A program made the translations under genes and the position numbers. A stretch of 64,000 bases of DNA from JANJUO01 sp942492935 (GTDB lineage: Bacteria; Bacteroidota; Ignavibacteria; Kapaibacteriales; UBA2268): assembly GCA_942492935.1 (NCBI GenBank), contig OW818654.1, forward strand, positions 1,488,001 to 1,552,000, in the 5' to 3' direction. The notes below the pieces were generated by a model, which saw only the letters and a list, made by a program, of their open reading frames with translations, did not search any database and was not told where the DNA came from. Below, in pieces: positions 19,621 through 30,164 of this stretch (positions are counted from its first letter, which is position 1; each line of letters begins with the position of its first letter).

Positions 19621-20202
19621 TTATTTATTGAGTAATTCAGAAATTTTCGAATCAATATCTTCAGGTGTTGTTTGAGTAGCATAACGTTCTATAACTTTGC
19701 CTGATTTATCAACAAGAAATTTTGTGAAATTCCATTTAATTGCTTTTGAGCCAAGAATTCCAGGTGCTTCATCTTTAAGATAAACATATAGTGGATGAGC
19801 ATTATCACCATTTACATCTATTTTAGAAAACAATGGAAATGATACTTGATAATTTAAAGAACAAAATTCTTTAATATCAGCTTCTGTTCCTGGCTCTTGT
19901 CCACCAAATTGATTGCAAGGAAAACCAAGAATAACTAATCCTTTGCTTTTATACTTTTTATAAAGTGCTTCAAGCCCGGTATATTGTTTTGTAAATCCAC
20001 ATTGACTTGCAACATTTACAATTAACAATAATTTTCCTTTGTATTCTGATAATTTCACATCTTTTCCATCTATATTCTTGACTGTAAAGTCATATACTGA
20101 TTCATTCATTTTGTTATCCTTTGAGAATAGTGTTAAAGAAAAAACAGCAAAAAAGCTGATAATTATTAAAATTAGCGCCTTTGTACTACGATTTTTAAAC
20201 AT
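19621..20202 (-). CDS. Glutathione-peroxidase-family thiol peroxidase, exported or membrane-anchored
   Basis: ATG 20202 is used. It has a GGAG 8 bases upstream, and a TTG at 20214 lies inside that site. Residues 1-30 are a hydrophobic signal or anchor ('STKALILIIISFFAVFSLTLF'), so it acts in the periplasm. Peroxidatic Cys68 in 'NVASQCGFT' replaces selenocysteine. The Gln of 'NQFGGQEPG' and the Trp-Asn of 'KWNFTKF' complete the active site. Bacterial members generally use thioredoxin rather than glutathione. It is upstream of the Fe-S carrier and sod genes on the same strand. Confidence 0.92.
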   Translation of the reverse strand: MFKNRSTKALILIIISFFAVFSLTLFSKDNKMNESVYDFTVKNIDGKDVKLSEYKGKLLLIVNVASQCGFTKQYTGLEALYKKYKSKGLVILGFPCNQFGGQEPGTEADIKEFCSLNYQVSFPLFSKIDVNGDNAHPLYVYLKDEAPGILGSKAIKWNFTKFLVDKSGKVIERYATQTTPEDIDSKISELLNK

Positions 20203-20339
20203 AATAAACTCCAATATAAAATTTGTTATTTAAAAATATTATTGAAGTTATTGTTGAATTTTTAGTTTATTTAATTAATCATATTTTTGAATGAAGAATG
20301 CAAGAATAATTAAATTTAAATTAAACTTCTAACTACGCA

Positions 20340-20720
20340 GTTCCAAAATGAAAAAATCACTTGCAAATTAAAGCTAACTATTTTATAAAACATCGGATGT
20401 TTGACTGCAAAGTTAGATAAGAGCCACATAGAAAATTTCAATTTGCTCTGTTATTTGAATGAAAATCAAGAAAAATATGAAAAAGTTGAAAATAATAAAA
20501 AAAAAGAAATTCTTTGAAAATCCCGTTAGGGATTACATCTTTGTAAACCCCAACCTAACCTTCCCCAAGGGGAAGGAACTGGCGTAAGTCTAACAATCCC
20601 ATCGGGATTAAATAATTCAAATACTCATTCAACACCTATTGCGTTGCTGGTTGAAGTGGGGAATTAATCTGTTACTAACATGTATTCCCGCTGGGAATTT
20701 TAAAGAACATATTAAAATAA
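20340..20720. repeat. Second copy of the palindrome-rich intergenic module
   Basis: Shares blocks with 16228-16760 in the same order: 'aaatgaaaaaatcac', 'gcaaatta', 'agttagataagag', 'tgttatttgaatgaaaa', then hairpins 'aatcccgttagggatt', 'ccttccccaaggggaagg', 'aatcccatcgggatt' and 'attcccgctgggaat'. No gene is supported inside it. Confidence 0.7.
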
Positions 20721-20847
20721 ATTTAATTTGAATTTAATAAATTTTTTCGCTTTAACTGTCATATTGCAATTATTTTTCATTTCTGTGAAACGAAATGCAC
20801 TTTCATGTGTCATTGTATATGTGGGAATTGCAAAGTTGGAAAAAGTT

Positions 20848-22119
20848 ATGAAGAAATTAGTTTTGCTATTAATGCTACTATTTTGGGGCAGTAGTTTGTT
20901 TGCGGAAGAAATCCCAAATGGTGATGGTGACTTGATTTGGGAGCAGGATATTTATCCCAGATTTGTTAGAGATGCAAAGTTCCATCCAATTACGGGCAAT
21001 ATAATTGCGGCTGTAAATCATGAAATATGGGAAATTGATGTGAAAGATGGGCACAAAATCAGAGTTTTTGAGGGCGGACCCGCAACTGGTCCAGATGACC
21101 AATTTTATTGTGTTCAAATAACAAGTGATGGCAAATATGTTATTACTGGTCGCGGAAGTGGAATCGAGGGATTAATCATTCGTGATTATGAAAGTGGAAA
21201 AATAAAGAAGACTTTTATTAATGGTGAAAATTTAGATTATTACGGAAATATAGGTATATTTCCTGATAATAACAGAATAATTTACAGTAGTTATACAAAT
21301 AGTAATATATTTTATCTGAATGTTTATGATATAAAATTGGATTCAATAATAAAGAGAATCCAATTATATGTTGCTCCATATAGATTTACAATATCAAAAG
21401 ACGGCAAGTATTTAGCCCTTGGTAGCTGGAATAAAAATTCAGATAAACATTTAATGGAACTCTGGGATGCTGAAACACTAACACACATACGAGATTTTGG
21501 CGAGGCATTTTCTGCAAATGAATTTTGGGACGTAAAAATCTCTAATGATAATCAATATGTTGGATTCGTAGCTAACAATTTATTTTGGTTTTACGATATA
21601 AATGGTAAAGAACTAAACCTAACTAATAAAATCAAATCAAGTGCATTTTGCTTTAATAATGAAAGCACAATGTTAATATTTGGAGGTACAAGTGAAGGAA
21701 ATTATAATGTTAAAGTCAAAAATATCCAAACAAACACATTAAAATATCAATATCTTACAAATTGGCCTCACAAAAATTTTACAGTAAGTCAAAAAAATGA
21801 ATTATTTGCTGGTCAAAATAATATAAAACTCTTCTCCAATCGATGGTTTACTGTTGATGTCAAAGACAATCAAATTGAGTCCATATTCAAAATCAATTAC
21901 TCTGAAAAAAAATTGATTATTGAGAATTCATCAAATCAGATTTTGAAATCATTAGAAATCACAGACATAAACGGAAAATTTCTACACACAAAAAACCTAA
22001 ACCAGAATTCCCAATCAACTTTGGAATTTGAATTTAAATTTATTCCTGGTGTTTACTTTGCAACAATACATACTGAAAACGGAAAGACTTATTCACAAAA
22101 ATTTATGGTTGTGGAGTAG
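20848..22119 (+). CDS. T9SS-secreted WD40-like propeller protein (paralogue A)
   Basis: ATG 20848 begins a good signal peptide ('MKKLVLLLMLLFWGSSLFAEE'); an upstream in-frame start is ignored. The ~330-residue middle consists of WD40/YVTN-like blades ('VRDAKFHPITGNIIAAVNHE', 'QITSDGKYVITG', 'ISKDGKYLALGSW', 'LMELWDAETLTHIRDF'). The last ~80 residues are a T9SS tail ('SLEITDINGKFLHTKNL', 'PGVYFATIHTENGKTYSQKF'). It is a paralogue of the gene at 30165; both N-termini and ~90 bases of upstream DNA are nearly the same. It is inferred to be a surface or secreted binding protein of unknown ligand. Confidence 0.82.
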   Translation: MKKLVLLLMLLFWGSSLFAEEIPNGDGDLIWEQDIYPRFVRDAKFHPITGNIIAAVNHEIWEIDVKDGHKIRVFEGGPATGPDDQFYCVQITSDGKYVITGRGSGIEGLIIRDYESGKIKKTFINGENLDYYGNIGIFPDNNRIIYSSYTNSNIFYLNVYDIKLDSIIKRIQLYVAPYRFTISKDGKYLALGSWNKNSDKHLMELWDAETLTHIRDFGEAFSANEFWDVKISNDNQYVGFVANNLFWFYDINGKELNLTNKIKSSAFCFNNESTMLIFGGTSEGNYNVKVKNIQTNTLKYQYLTNWPHKNFTVSQKNELFAGQNNIKLFSNRWFTVDVKDNQIESIFKINYSEKKLIIENSSNQILKSLEITDINGKFLHTKNLNQNSQSTLEFEFKFIPGVYFATIHTENGKTYSQKFMVVE

Positions 22120-22300
22120 GTGCATTCCTAATCTCAAAGAGATTAAATCAATGTGGCAAAAGCCATGTGTTGCAGATTTAGTAAGCAACTCGTAGCTTTA
22201 GCCACGTGCAAAATCATTTCATTATTACTTGAGCAACATACTGTTTATTAACCCAATCAGACTCTAATAATTTATCTCAAGAGTTTGGTTAACAAATAAT

Positions 22301-23335
22301 CTACTTACCAAATAAATTGCCATTACTTGGCTTAATTTCATATCCAAAATGCTGGTACGATAACCCTGTTGCTTGCCTTCCACGAGGAGTTCGAGTAATA
22401 AAACCTTCTCTGATTAAAAATGGTTCGTAAACTTCTTCAATTGTACCGGCATCTTCACCAACGGCAGTAGCAATGTTATTAAGCCCAACAGGTCCTCCAT
22501 TGAATTTTTCAATGATTGATAGAATTATTCTTTTGTCCATATCATCAAGTCCGTATTGGTCAACTTCTAATCTATCTAATGCAAATTTGGCAATATCCAT
22601 TGTAATAGTACCATTTCCTTTAACATCAGCAAAATCTCTGGTTCTTCTGAGTAATCTATTTGCAATTCTTGGAGTGCCTCTTGAACGACTTGCAAGTTCC
22701 AATGCTGCATCTTCGTCAATTGGAACTCGTAATATACCAGCAGACCGTTTAATTACGACCTGAAGGTCTTCGCTATTATAATAATCCAATCTGTGAATGA
22801 TTCCAAATCTGGAACGTAATGGAGCTGTAAGTAATCCAGCTCTTGTAGTAGCACCAATTAAAGTGAATTTCTTCAATTCAAGTTCAATGGAACGAGCATT
22901 AGGTCCACTTTCAATCATTATATCTATTTTGAAATCTTCCATTGCTGAATAAAGATATTCTTCAACAGTAGTTGGCAGTCTGTGAATCTCATCAATAAAA
23001 AAAACATCGCCATCTTCAAGATTAGTGAGAATACCTGCTAAATCTCCCGGCTTTTCGAGAACTGGTCCAGATGAAGTTTTGATATTTGAGTGCATTTCTT
23101 TAGAAATAATATGGCTCAAAGTAGTTTTACCCAATCCAGGAGGTCCTGTAAAAAGACAGTGGTCTAATGCTTCGCCTCTTTTTATTGCGGCAGAAATATA
23201 AACTTTAAGATTTTCGACAATATTACGTTGTCCGGTAAATTCATCAAAAGATGATGGTCTTAATGTTAAATCAAAATCATCAGCAACTACAATTGTTGAA
23301 TCAGTTAATTTTGATTTTCTGTTAATATCTTTCAT
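22301..23335 (-). CDS. ruvB: Holliday junction branch-migration ATPase RuvB
   Basis: 344 aa. Hexameric motor of the RuvAB complex that moves Holliday junctions during recombination and repair. Walker A 'GPPGLGKTT' (64-72), Walker B 'FIDEIHR', sensor 'GATTRAGLLTAPLRSRFG', arginine-finger region, and C-terminal winged helix ('EPFLIREGFITRTPRGR') are all intact. RuvA and RuvC are not adjacent. Confidence 0.97.
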   Translation of the reverse strand: MKDINRKSKLTDSTIVVADDFDLTLRPSSFDEFTGQRNIVENLKVYISAAIKRGEALDHCLFTGPPGLGKTTLSHIISKEMHSNIKTSSGPVLEKPGDLAGILTNLEDGDVFFIDEIHRLPTTVEEYLYSAMEDFKIDIMIESGPNARSIELELKKFTLIGATTRAGLLTAPLRSRFGIIHRLDYYNSEDLQVVIKRSAGILRVPIDEDAALELASRSRGTPRIANRLLRRTRDFADVKGNGTITMDIAKFALDRLEVDQYGLDDMDKRIILSIIEKFNGGPVGLNNIATAVGEDAGTIEEVYEPFLIREGFITRTPRGRQATGLSYQHFGYEIKPSNGNLFGK

Positions 23336-23557
23336 AAAAATTTTTTTTCAAGTGTGTTAAAAATTACACAATATAAGATTAATAAAGTCCAAAAATCAAA
23401 AATACGATAATAATTTCAGATATTAATATGAAAAAATCATAATGTGGATAATTTTTTTTTAAGAATTGAAATAAATATCGTAATTTACTTACTGTATATT
23501 ATCGAAAACGAATAATATATTTTTAGTTTATTTTAATTTTTTTGTTAATTTTGTAAG

Positions 23558-23585
23558 TTGGAAATGGTAAGATTGGGTAAATTTG
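23558..23585 (+). promoter_or_regulatory. Candidate Bacteroidota-type promoter
   Basis: TTG (23558-23560), 17-base spacer, TAAATTTG (23578-23585) matches the TTG-N17-23-TAnnTTTG pattern. Transcription would start near 23591, leaving a ~135-base leader. The leader contains a small hairpin 'ccgca-tctat-tgcgg' (23625-23639). The rest of the 23336-23725 gap shows nothing recognisable. Confidence 0.5.
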
Positions 23586-23725
23586 AATAATTTATCAAAA
23601 ATATTGAGAGCAAATACAGAAAAACCGCATCTATTGCGGGGAGAGAGCGTTTTGAAAAAAAGTGAAAACAGATTTAGTAATACATTATATTATTTTTTAA
23701 TTTTTTAATTTTTTGGAGGTTCGTA

Positions 23726-26700
23726 GTGAGATCAAATAAGTTACTTCGGGGTTTTATAATTCTGGGCTTACTTGTTGTTTGTATGCAGAATATTCAGGCA
23801 CAAGCACTCAATACAGCGACTATACGTGAAACAGTGGAATTCTGGAAAGAATTACAGAATCCAGTTCAAATTGGCTATGGTAATGACCCATGGATCAATT
23901 TAACAATGCCTTTTACATTTTCTTACGATAACCAAAATATTACACAGATTTATATCTATGGTAATGGTTATATTCGTTTAAATGCTGCCGGTAACCCAAG
24001 TGGGTTGGCTGTTCCAGATTTCGCTGGAATGACTAACACTATCTATTGGTATGGTAAAGATTTATTTACACAAGGTACTTTATCCTTTAAAGTTGAAGGT
24101 GCTACTCCATTTAGAGTGCTTACTATTCAACAATTAGGAGCAAGATTCATTACCGATCAAACAGGTGCTACTTTTGATGCACAAATTAAATTTTACGAAA
24201 CTACTAATGAAATACAAGTTATATATGGTAATACTGCCGGTCTCGGTGGTGGTGGTGTAAACGGATGGCTTGGTTTTGTTGGAAGTGTAACTTCACGTTA
24301 TATCAATATCCAACCAAGACAACCAGAATTATCTTCAATTTTATATTATAATCCAGGCAATCCAAACAATCAACCTTGGCTTGCAAAATCTGTGATTCAA
24401 TATTTTCCTGTAGGTCGTTCATTTACATTATCAACTTCTTCAAGAATAGCTGACGTATTTCCAAATTCTAATACTGTTTTAACTACTGGTAAAGTTTATA
24501 CTGGAAACGAACATCCTCATGTTAGAATTTCTCGTTCTCAAGGACAACCAGACATTAGAATAAAATATACTATCAATGGTCCAGTTGGTAATTCTAAACT
24601 TATTTATACAGCATTGAATGTACCAGATATTACTGGCTCAGATACTGTTAATCCAAACCCACAACCTCTTGGCAATTTAATTAGAGTAGATATGCCTTAT
24701 GCTAAAGACCTTGCTGGTGTTTTAGAAAATGGTGCATTGAATTTAACAAATTCTGTAAATACACCAAGTGGTGTATATAATGTACAAGCAATTTTGTTAA
24801 ATGCTGCTGGAACAGTTTTGCATACCGTTAATTCACAATTTACGATTGCATTCCCTAATGACCTTGCGATTATGAAATTAGAAGCACCTGTTGATTCAAC
24901 TGGTTCTATTTATTCATATTCTGGTCAGACACCTGTTCAAGTTGTTGTTAAAAATCAAGGTTCAAATAGTGTTGATGAATTGAAAATTGAATATACTGTT
25001 TATGACCTTGCAACTAATAATGCAATGAAATCTGAATCAGTAACATTTGATTTAAGTTCAAATCCACTTTTATTCAACGAATCAAGAATATTCAATATGC
25101 CAAGGTATTTACCTACAAAAGTTGGAGCATTCAAAATCGTTGTTAAAGTAAGTAACCCAACTGTATTTAATGATGATATTCCTGAAAATAACATCTACCC
25201 AAAAACTACATCTCCAAATCATGTATTTATCGTTGGTTATGAAACCGAAGCTCAACCAGTTTCAATGATTTCTCCTACCAGTCCAGTTTATGTGAACAGA
25301 CCTTTCAGACCAGCTATAAGAGTTCAAAATAATGGTGTATCTGATATTTCTTCTGTACCAGCTACATTTACAATTAAGAAAAATGGTAATGAACTATATA
25401 AAGAAACAATCATTATTGATGATGTTCCAAGTGGCTTAGTAAAATATGTAAATGTTTATTTCCCACTTGTGTTTATTCCTACTGAAACAGGTATTTATGA
25501 TGTTGAAATTCTTGTAGATGCTCAATCAGATGAAGTTCCTTCTAATAACCTATTTAAAACTACTTTTAATGTGGTTGCTGGCTTAAAAGGAACATATACA
25601 ATTTCTACAGCTGCTGGTGCTAATTTCAAAACAATTACAGAAGCAACTCAAGCATTGTACAAACAAGGTGTAGTTGGTGCTGTTACATTCCTTTTGAATG
25701 ATGCAGTTTATAATGAAGGTAATGTATTATTTAACGAGCCAGCAATTGACTTTTCTTCAAAAATTATTGGTATCAACTCAGAAAATACTGTTACTTTCAC
25801 TGTAAATCCTTTGAATGCAAATTATGGTTCAGTAGTTGTAAATTTAAATACAGCTAATGGTATTGGTATATTATTCGGTCAGAATACAATGCCAAAATAT
25901 CCTGAAGCTACAGTATATAATGTAACAGCGTCAGCAATCAAAAATTATGCATCAAGTAATGGATATATTATTTTTGATGGCGGTGCTAAAAAATCAATAG
26001 TAATGAATTTGAAAACTACAAGTGCTTTCCGTTCTGTATTTTATTTAGCTAACGGTGCATCAAACATAACTGTTAAAAATATTATTATTAAAGACGGTGT
26101 TAATCAAGCACCTTCATATTTGTGTCGGATACCTCTAACTGTTTATAATGCAGCAACTCAGAGCTTTACTTATGAAACAAATTTAAATGTTTCAGGTACA
26201 TTCTCGGCTGGTGTATTGCTTAGAAGTATTCCTCCAAAAGATGCTGCTTTAGGTAATAATGTTTATGGACTTGATACTTTATTAAATATGCACAATACTA
26301 TCTTAAATAACGAAATTTCTAATTTCGGTTATGGTATTGTTTCTCTTGGTATTGGTTCTTTGTATAATCCTGGAATGGCTGGATACAAAGCATACTATAA
26401 TGGTATGAACAAATTCAATGGCAATAAGATTTTTGATGTTTCAAAAGCAGGTGTTTATCTTGGATTTGAAAAAGCATCAGAAGTTTATAGAAATAGAATT
26501 TATAATGTAACAAGTACTTGCGATGGTACTGGTAGTGGTATTGCACTTGGTGGCGAAATGCGTCCAGGTTGGTTCGGCTATCACAACATTGATATTTTCA
26601 TTTCAAGTAATGAAGTAAGCAATATTTCTGCTTTAAATAATGTTTATGGTATCAAAATAGAACAATCACATATCGAATTTGTTGATAAAGACGATAAATA

Positions 26701-29317
26701 TTCTTTCCCTAATGAAGATGAAAGAATTAGAGTAGTAAATAATATTATTTGGGGATTAACTCCAAATAATACTAATACTAACGTATTTGGTGTTTTATTA
26801 ATGACTGAACGTAGTGCATTTAATTGGTCAGCAATGACATTAACTCCTGCTAAACCATTCTACTTCTCAAGAGGTGATTATATCGTTAATAATACTATCA
26901 ACTTTGAAGATGATGGTATTAACAATAAAGGTGCTATTGCAGCTGTTGCGTTGTTGAACAATACTAATACTACTTTCTATAACAATGCTATTGCTGTATC
27001 TGACAAAATAATTGATGCCAGCTCTCCTTTTATGGCTTCATTGTTTATGTACAGCACACATCCAAGAGTAGGCAGTATTGTTGCTGACAGAAATGCTTAT
27101 TGGTTTGGCAGTTCAAATGCAACTATCGTAAGATTTGTTGAACTTGATAACAATAGCAATATTTTGGAAGCTGGTTATAAAAATGAATTCTTCACAATAG
27201 ACCAATGGCAACAATGGACTAAACAAGACTTATTATCAGTAGTTGGTGATTGGACAAAAGACTATACAACATTTGGCAATGCACCTTATACTTATAGAGT
27301 AAAAAATAGCCCAATGCCTTTAAATTCAATATTGAATAATAGAGGTAAAAATATTGCTGAAAATCCAGTTGATATTGATGGTAATTTTAGAGGTCTTGTT
27401 GGCGAACGTTATGATATTGGAGCTGTTGAGTTCTCTGGTATGTCATTATCAAGAGATATGGAAGTAATTGGTATTTCTGAGCCAGGTAGATACAAAGCTA
27501 CTCCTGGAATGGCTTTTGACGATGCAGAGTATATCATGACTACTTCTCCTGTTAATGTTATTTCAAACGTTAGAAGTAACGGTTTAATGATTGAAACTAA
27601 TACAAAAGTTAATCTTAAAATTTACAGACAGAATCCAACTGGTGCTTGGGACCAAGAATTGAATGTTGACTCAAATATTGAAGAATTATTCTTTAGCGAT
27701 AACGCAAAAATCAACTTCAAACTTGCTGATGGTATTAATAATCCACCATCAAATCCTGAATTTTTCCCAAAAACTTATGGTGACTTGAAGAACTTAAACT
27801 ATACAATTCCTCCACAATTCCAATTTATGGTTGCAAACGTTACACCACTTTATAAACTTGTAGTGTCTGTACCGTTTGATGAATATAATGCTAACAATAA
27901 ATGGGAAAAAGTAGTAAGATTTTATATTCAAAAATCACCAATTAGCTTGATGGTTTCTGCTGAAAATATTATGCCTATTACAAAAACTTCACCACTTGAA
28001 AACATTGCTTCAAACTTAAATCTTGATACTCTTGTTAAAGGTTTTAATTACCTTGGTTGGAGAATTGATTTGAATCTTGAACAACCTAAAATTGACATCG
28101 ACATTTTTGACAGAATGAAATGGGAACCACGTTCAATTGATTACACAATCTATCGTTCATTATTCTGGGTTGATGCTCACGATACCAAAGCTGATGGTTC
28201 TACTTCATTATTGAGAAGAACTGACAGAGAAAATATCAGCAGTTTCTTAAATTCAGGAAGTGTTGAAGTGAAGAAAAACTTTGTGATTGCAAGTCAGGAA
28301 ATTGTACGCAATGAAAGTCAATTAAACGCTCCTTGGGTCAAGAATGTTTTGAATGCTAAAGCTGCTACTCCAAATAATCCTGCAGGACCTAACGGCTCTT
28401 ATAATAATTTGAGAGTTAAAGGCGTAAAACTTGCGATTAATCAGTACTTTACTATCAATTCAACTCTATTTGAAAATGATGAATTTCCTAAAGCTGGTTT
28501 ATTCGATATGAGTAATGCTGGTTTTGGTGAATCAAGAATCGGTTTCCAATATGAATATCACTATCAAGATGACCCATTAAAGAAAATTGTTGATTCTAAG
28601 AGAATTTCTTCAATTGCTACTACTACAATTCCTTATAATGTAATTTATTTAGGTATTGATTGGAGACATTGGGGAGATATCCAAAAAGTTCTCAGAGCAA
28701 TTATTGACTATGTAATTTACGAAGGTGGTACTATTGTACCTGTTGAATTACTTTCATTTGATGCAAATCAAGCTGGTAAGAGAGTTGATTTAAGCTGGAC
28801 TACTGCAAGTGAAAAGAATGCTGGATATTTTGAAATTCAGAAAGCAAATGTAAATACTTCTGGAATTACAGAATTTACAACTATTTCTAACGAAAGAGCA
28901 ATTGGAAACAGTTCAGTTACTACTTACTACGGACCAATTGCAGATAAAAATGTTGAATATGGTAATATGTATGCATACAGATTGAAAATGGTTGATAATG
29001 ATGGTTCATTTAGTTATAGTGAAACAAAATTTGTATCAGTTAGTGGTTTGTATAGCAATATTCAAATGACTGATGTTACTCCTAATCCAGTTTCTAACAG
29101 TTCTACATTTGATTATACATTAACAAATGCACAACCAGTTAAAATTAGTATTTTTGATAATAATGGTAATGAAGTTATGGTATTATTTGATGGAAATCAA
29201 AGTGCTGGTACATTTACTATGAATATTAAAGCAGCTGATTTAACAAGTGGTACATATACAGTTGTTCTTAATTCAAATGATATCTTACTGATGAAGAGAT
29301 TTACAGTAATTAAATAA
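23726..29317 (+). CDS. Giant T9SS-secreted protein with CARDB-like and beta-helix regions
   Basis: 1863 aa. The GTG start has a clear 'ggagg' just upstream. A signal peptide (residues 1-26, ending 'NIQAQA') is followed by a beta-sandwich to ~230. Two CARDB-like repeats come next (about 376-490 and 495-610). A long parallel beta-helix-like region (about 620-1240) carries many 'N-x-I' turns such as 'NITVKNIIIKDG'. An FN3-like module precedes the end ('VELLSFDANQAGKRVDLSW'), and a T9SS tail closes the protein ('TDVTPNPVSNSSTFDY'). It is probably a large surface adhesin or sheath-like protein. No catalytic domain is seen. Strong ribosome site and own terminator suggest high, monocistronic expression. 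Confidence 0.85.
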   Translation: MRSNKLLRGFIILGLLVVCMQNIQAQALNTATIRETVEFWKELQNPVQIGYGNDPWINLTMPFTFSYDNQNITQIYIYGNGYIRLNAAGNPSGLAVPDFAGMTNTIYWYGKDLFTQGTLSFKVEGATPFRVLTIQQLGARFITDQTGATFDAQIKFYETTNEIQVIYGNTAGLGGGGVNGWLGFVGSVTSRYINIQPRQPELSSILYYNPGNPNNQPWLAKSVIQYFPVGRSFTLSTSSRIADVFPNSNTVLTTGKVYTGNEHPHVRISRSQGQPDIRIKYTINGPVGNSKLIYTALNVPDITGSDTVNPNPQPLGNLIRVDMPYAKDLAGVLENGALNLTNSVNTPSGVYNVQAILLNAAGTVLHTVNSQFTIAFPNDLAIMKLEAPVDSTGSIYSYSGQTPVQVVVKNQGSNSVDELKIEYTVYDLATNNAMKSESVTFDLSSNPLLFNESRIFNMPRYLPTKVGAFKIVVKVSNPTVFNDDIPENNIYPKTTSPNHVFIVGYETEAQPVSMISPTSPVYVNRPFRPAIRVQNNGVSDISSVPATFTIKKNGNELYKETIIIDDVPSGLVKYVNVYFPLVFIPTETGIYDVEILVDAQSDEVPSNNLFKTTFNVVAGLKGTYTISTAAGANFKTITEATQALYKQGVVGAVTFLLNDAVYNEGNVLFNEPAIDFSSKIIGINSENTVTFTVNPLNANYGSVVVNLNTANGIGILFGQNTMPKYPEATVYNVTASAIKNYASSNGYIIFDGGAKKSIVMNLKTTSAFRSVFYLANGASNITVKNIIIKDGVNQAPSYLCRIPLTVYNAATQSFTYETNLNVSGTFSAGVLLRSIPPKDAALGNNVYGLDTLLNMHNTILNNEISNFGYGIVSLGIGSLYNPGMAGYKAYYNGMNKFNGNKIFDVSKAGVYLGFEKASEVYRNRIYNVTSTCDGTGSGIALGGEMRPGWFGYHNIDIFISSNEVSNISALNNVYGIKIEQSHIEFVDKDDKYSFPNEDERIRVVNNIIWGLTPNNTNTNVFGVLLMTERSAFNWSAMTLTPAKPFYFSRGDYIVNNTINFEDDGINNKGAIAAVALLNNTNTTFYNNAIAVSDKIIDASSPFMASLFMYSTHPRVGSIVADRNAYWFGSSNATIVRFVELDNNSNILEAGYKNEFFTIDQWQQWTKQDLLSVVGDWTKDYTTFGNAPYTYRVKNSPMPLNSILNNRGKNIAENPVDIDGNFRGLVGERYDIGAVEFSGMSLSRDMEVIGISEPGRYKATPGMAFDDAEYIMTTSPVNVISNVRSNGLMIETNTKVNLKIYRQNPTGAWDQELNVDSNIEELFFSDNAKINFKLADGINNPPSNPEFFPKTYGDLKNLNYTIPPQFQFMVANVTPLYKLVVSVPFDEYNANNKWEKVVRFYIQKSPISLMVSAENIMPITKTSPLENIASNLNLDTLVKGFNYLGWRIDLNLEQPKIDIDIFDRMKWEPRSIDYTIYRSLFWVDAHDTKADGSTSLLRRTDRENISSFLNSGSVEVKKNFVIASQEIVRNESQLNAPWVKNVLNAKAATPNNPAGPNGSYNNLRVKGVKLAINQYFTINSTLFENDEFPKAGLFDMSNAGFGESRIGFQYEYHYQDDPLKKIVDSKRISSIATTTIPYNVIYLGIDWRHWGDIQKVLRAIIDYVIYEGGTIVPVELLSFDANQAGKRVDLSWTTASEKNAGYFEIQKANVNTSGITEFTTISNERAIGNSSVTTYYGPIADKNVEYGNMYAYRLKMVDNDGSFSYSETKFVSVSGLYSNIQMTDVTPNPVSNSSTFDYTLTNAQPVKISIFDNNGNEVMVLFDGNQSAGTFTMNIKAADLTSGTYTVVLNSNDILLMKRFTVIK

Positions 29318-29340
29318 TTTGATTTAATGAAAATTATTAT

Positions 29341-29370
29341 AAAACCTCTCATTTCGAGAGGTTTTTTTTT
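29341..29370 (+). terminator. Rho-independent terminator
   Basis: 'cctctc' / 'gagagg' extended by A/T pairs, 4-5-base loop, then nine T. It starts 24 bases after the stop of the giant T9SS gene. Confidence 0.9.
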
Positions 29371-29420
29371 GTATCTAATTAAAAGCTGTAGCAACATAGG
29401 GCTTGCAAAAGTGCGGAGTT

Positions 29421-29505
29421 TCGTAAATATTCATTCTGAACTCGTTTCAGAATCCATTCTTCATATTATGTCATTCTGAACCTGTTATTCCGAACATCGT
29501 GAGGA
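29421..29505. repeat. REP-like repeat copies
   Basis: One full and one degenerate copy of the dispersed 'cattctgaac..gtttcagaatcc' unit that also occurs at 38694-38774, 40198 and 42320-42490. Confidence 0.7.
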
Positions 29506-29770
29506 AACCAGAAATTGTTCATTTATATATTATTACTGGATTTTTCGTAAAAGCTATAAATGAAGAAATGCCATATAAAAATACATCCGTAGGTTGATTT
29601 GTTCTTGGATTTTCATGTTCTACTAAGGTTTATAAGTGCTCAGATTTTTAAATACCTTTATTTTAATTATTAACCTTAGTAGAAAGCAAAAAACCAATGA
29701 CAATTAACCTTATTATTTATATTGCTTTAATTTATTTTCAATTCTTGAAACTAAGAAGTTATTTCGAAAG

Positions 29771-30034
29771 AAGACCTCAAAGAGGTCGAATGCTTATAGT
29801 AACTTTAATTTATATATGAATTCGACCTCGAAGTGGTCGTATCGTAGTAATTTCAGATTCAATTCTATAATCATTGAATCTCTTTGAGATTAAAAATATT
29901 CCTTTGAATAAAGACCTCGAAGAGGTCAAATGCTTATAGAATGTATAATTGACACATAAATTCGACCTCGCTGAGGTCGTATCGTAGTAATTTCAAATTA
30001 TTTTCTATAATTATTGAATCTCTTTGAGATTTAG
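29771..30034. repeat. Tandem ~140-bp repeats with three palindromes each
   Basis: The units start at 29771 and 29911. Each carries 'gacctc(a/g)aagaggtc', then 'cgacctcg..ggtcg', then 'aatctctttgagatt', joined by conserved linkers ('aatgcttatag', 'gtatcgtagtaatttca'). The last palindrome also appears near 22130. No gene is supported between 29371 and 30164. Confidence 0.75.
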
Positions 30035-30164
30035 TAAGAAAATAAATTAAAATATATGCTTTTTGGAGCAGTGAAAATATTTTTTATTTTTTTTCATTCC
30101 TATGAAACGAAAAGTACTTTCATGTGTCATTATATATGTGAGAATTGCAAAGTTGGAAAAAGTT

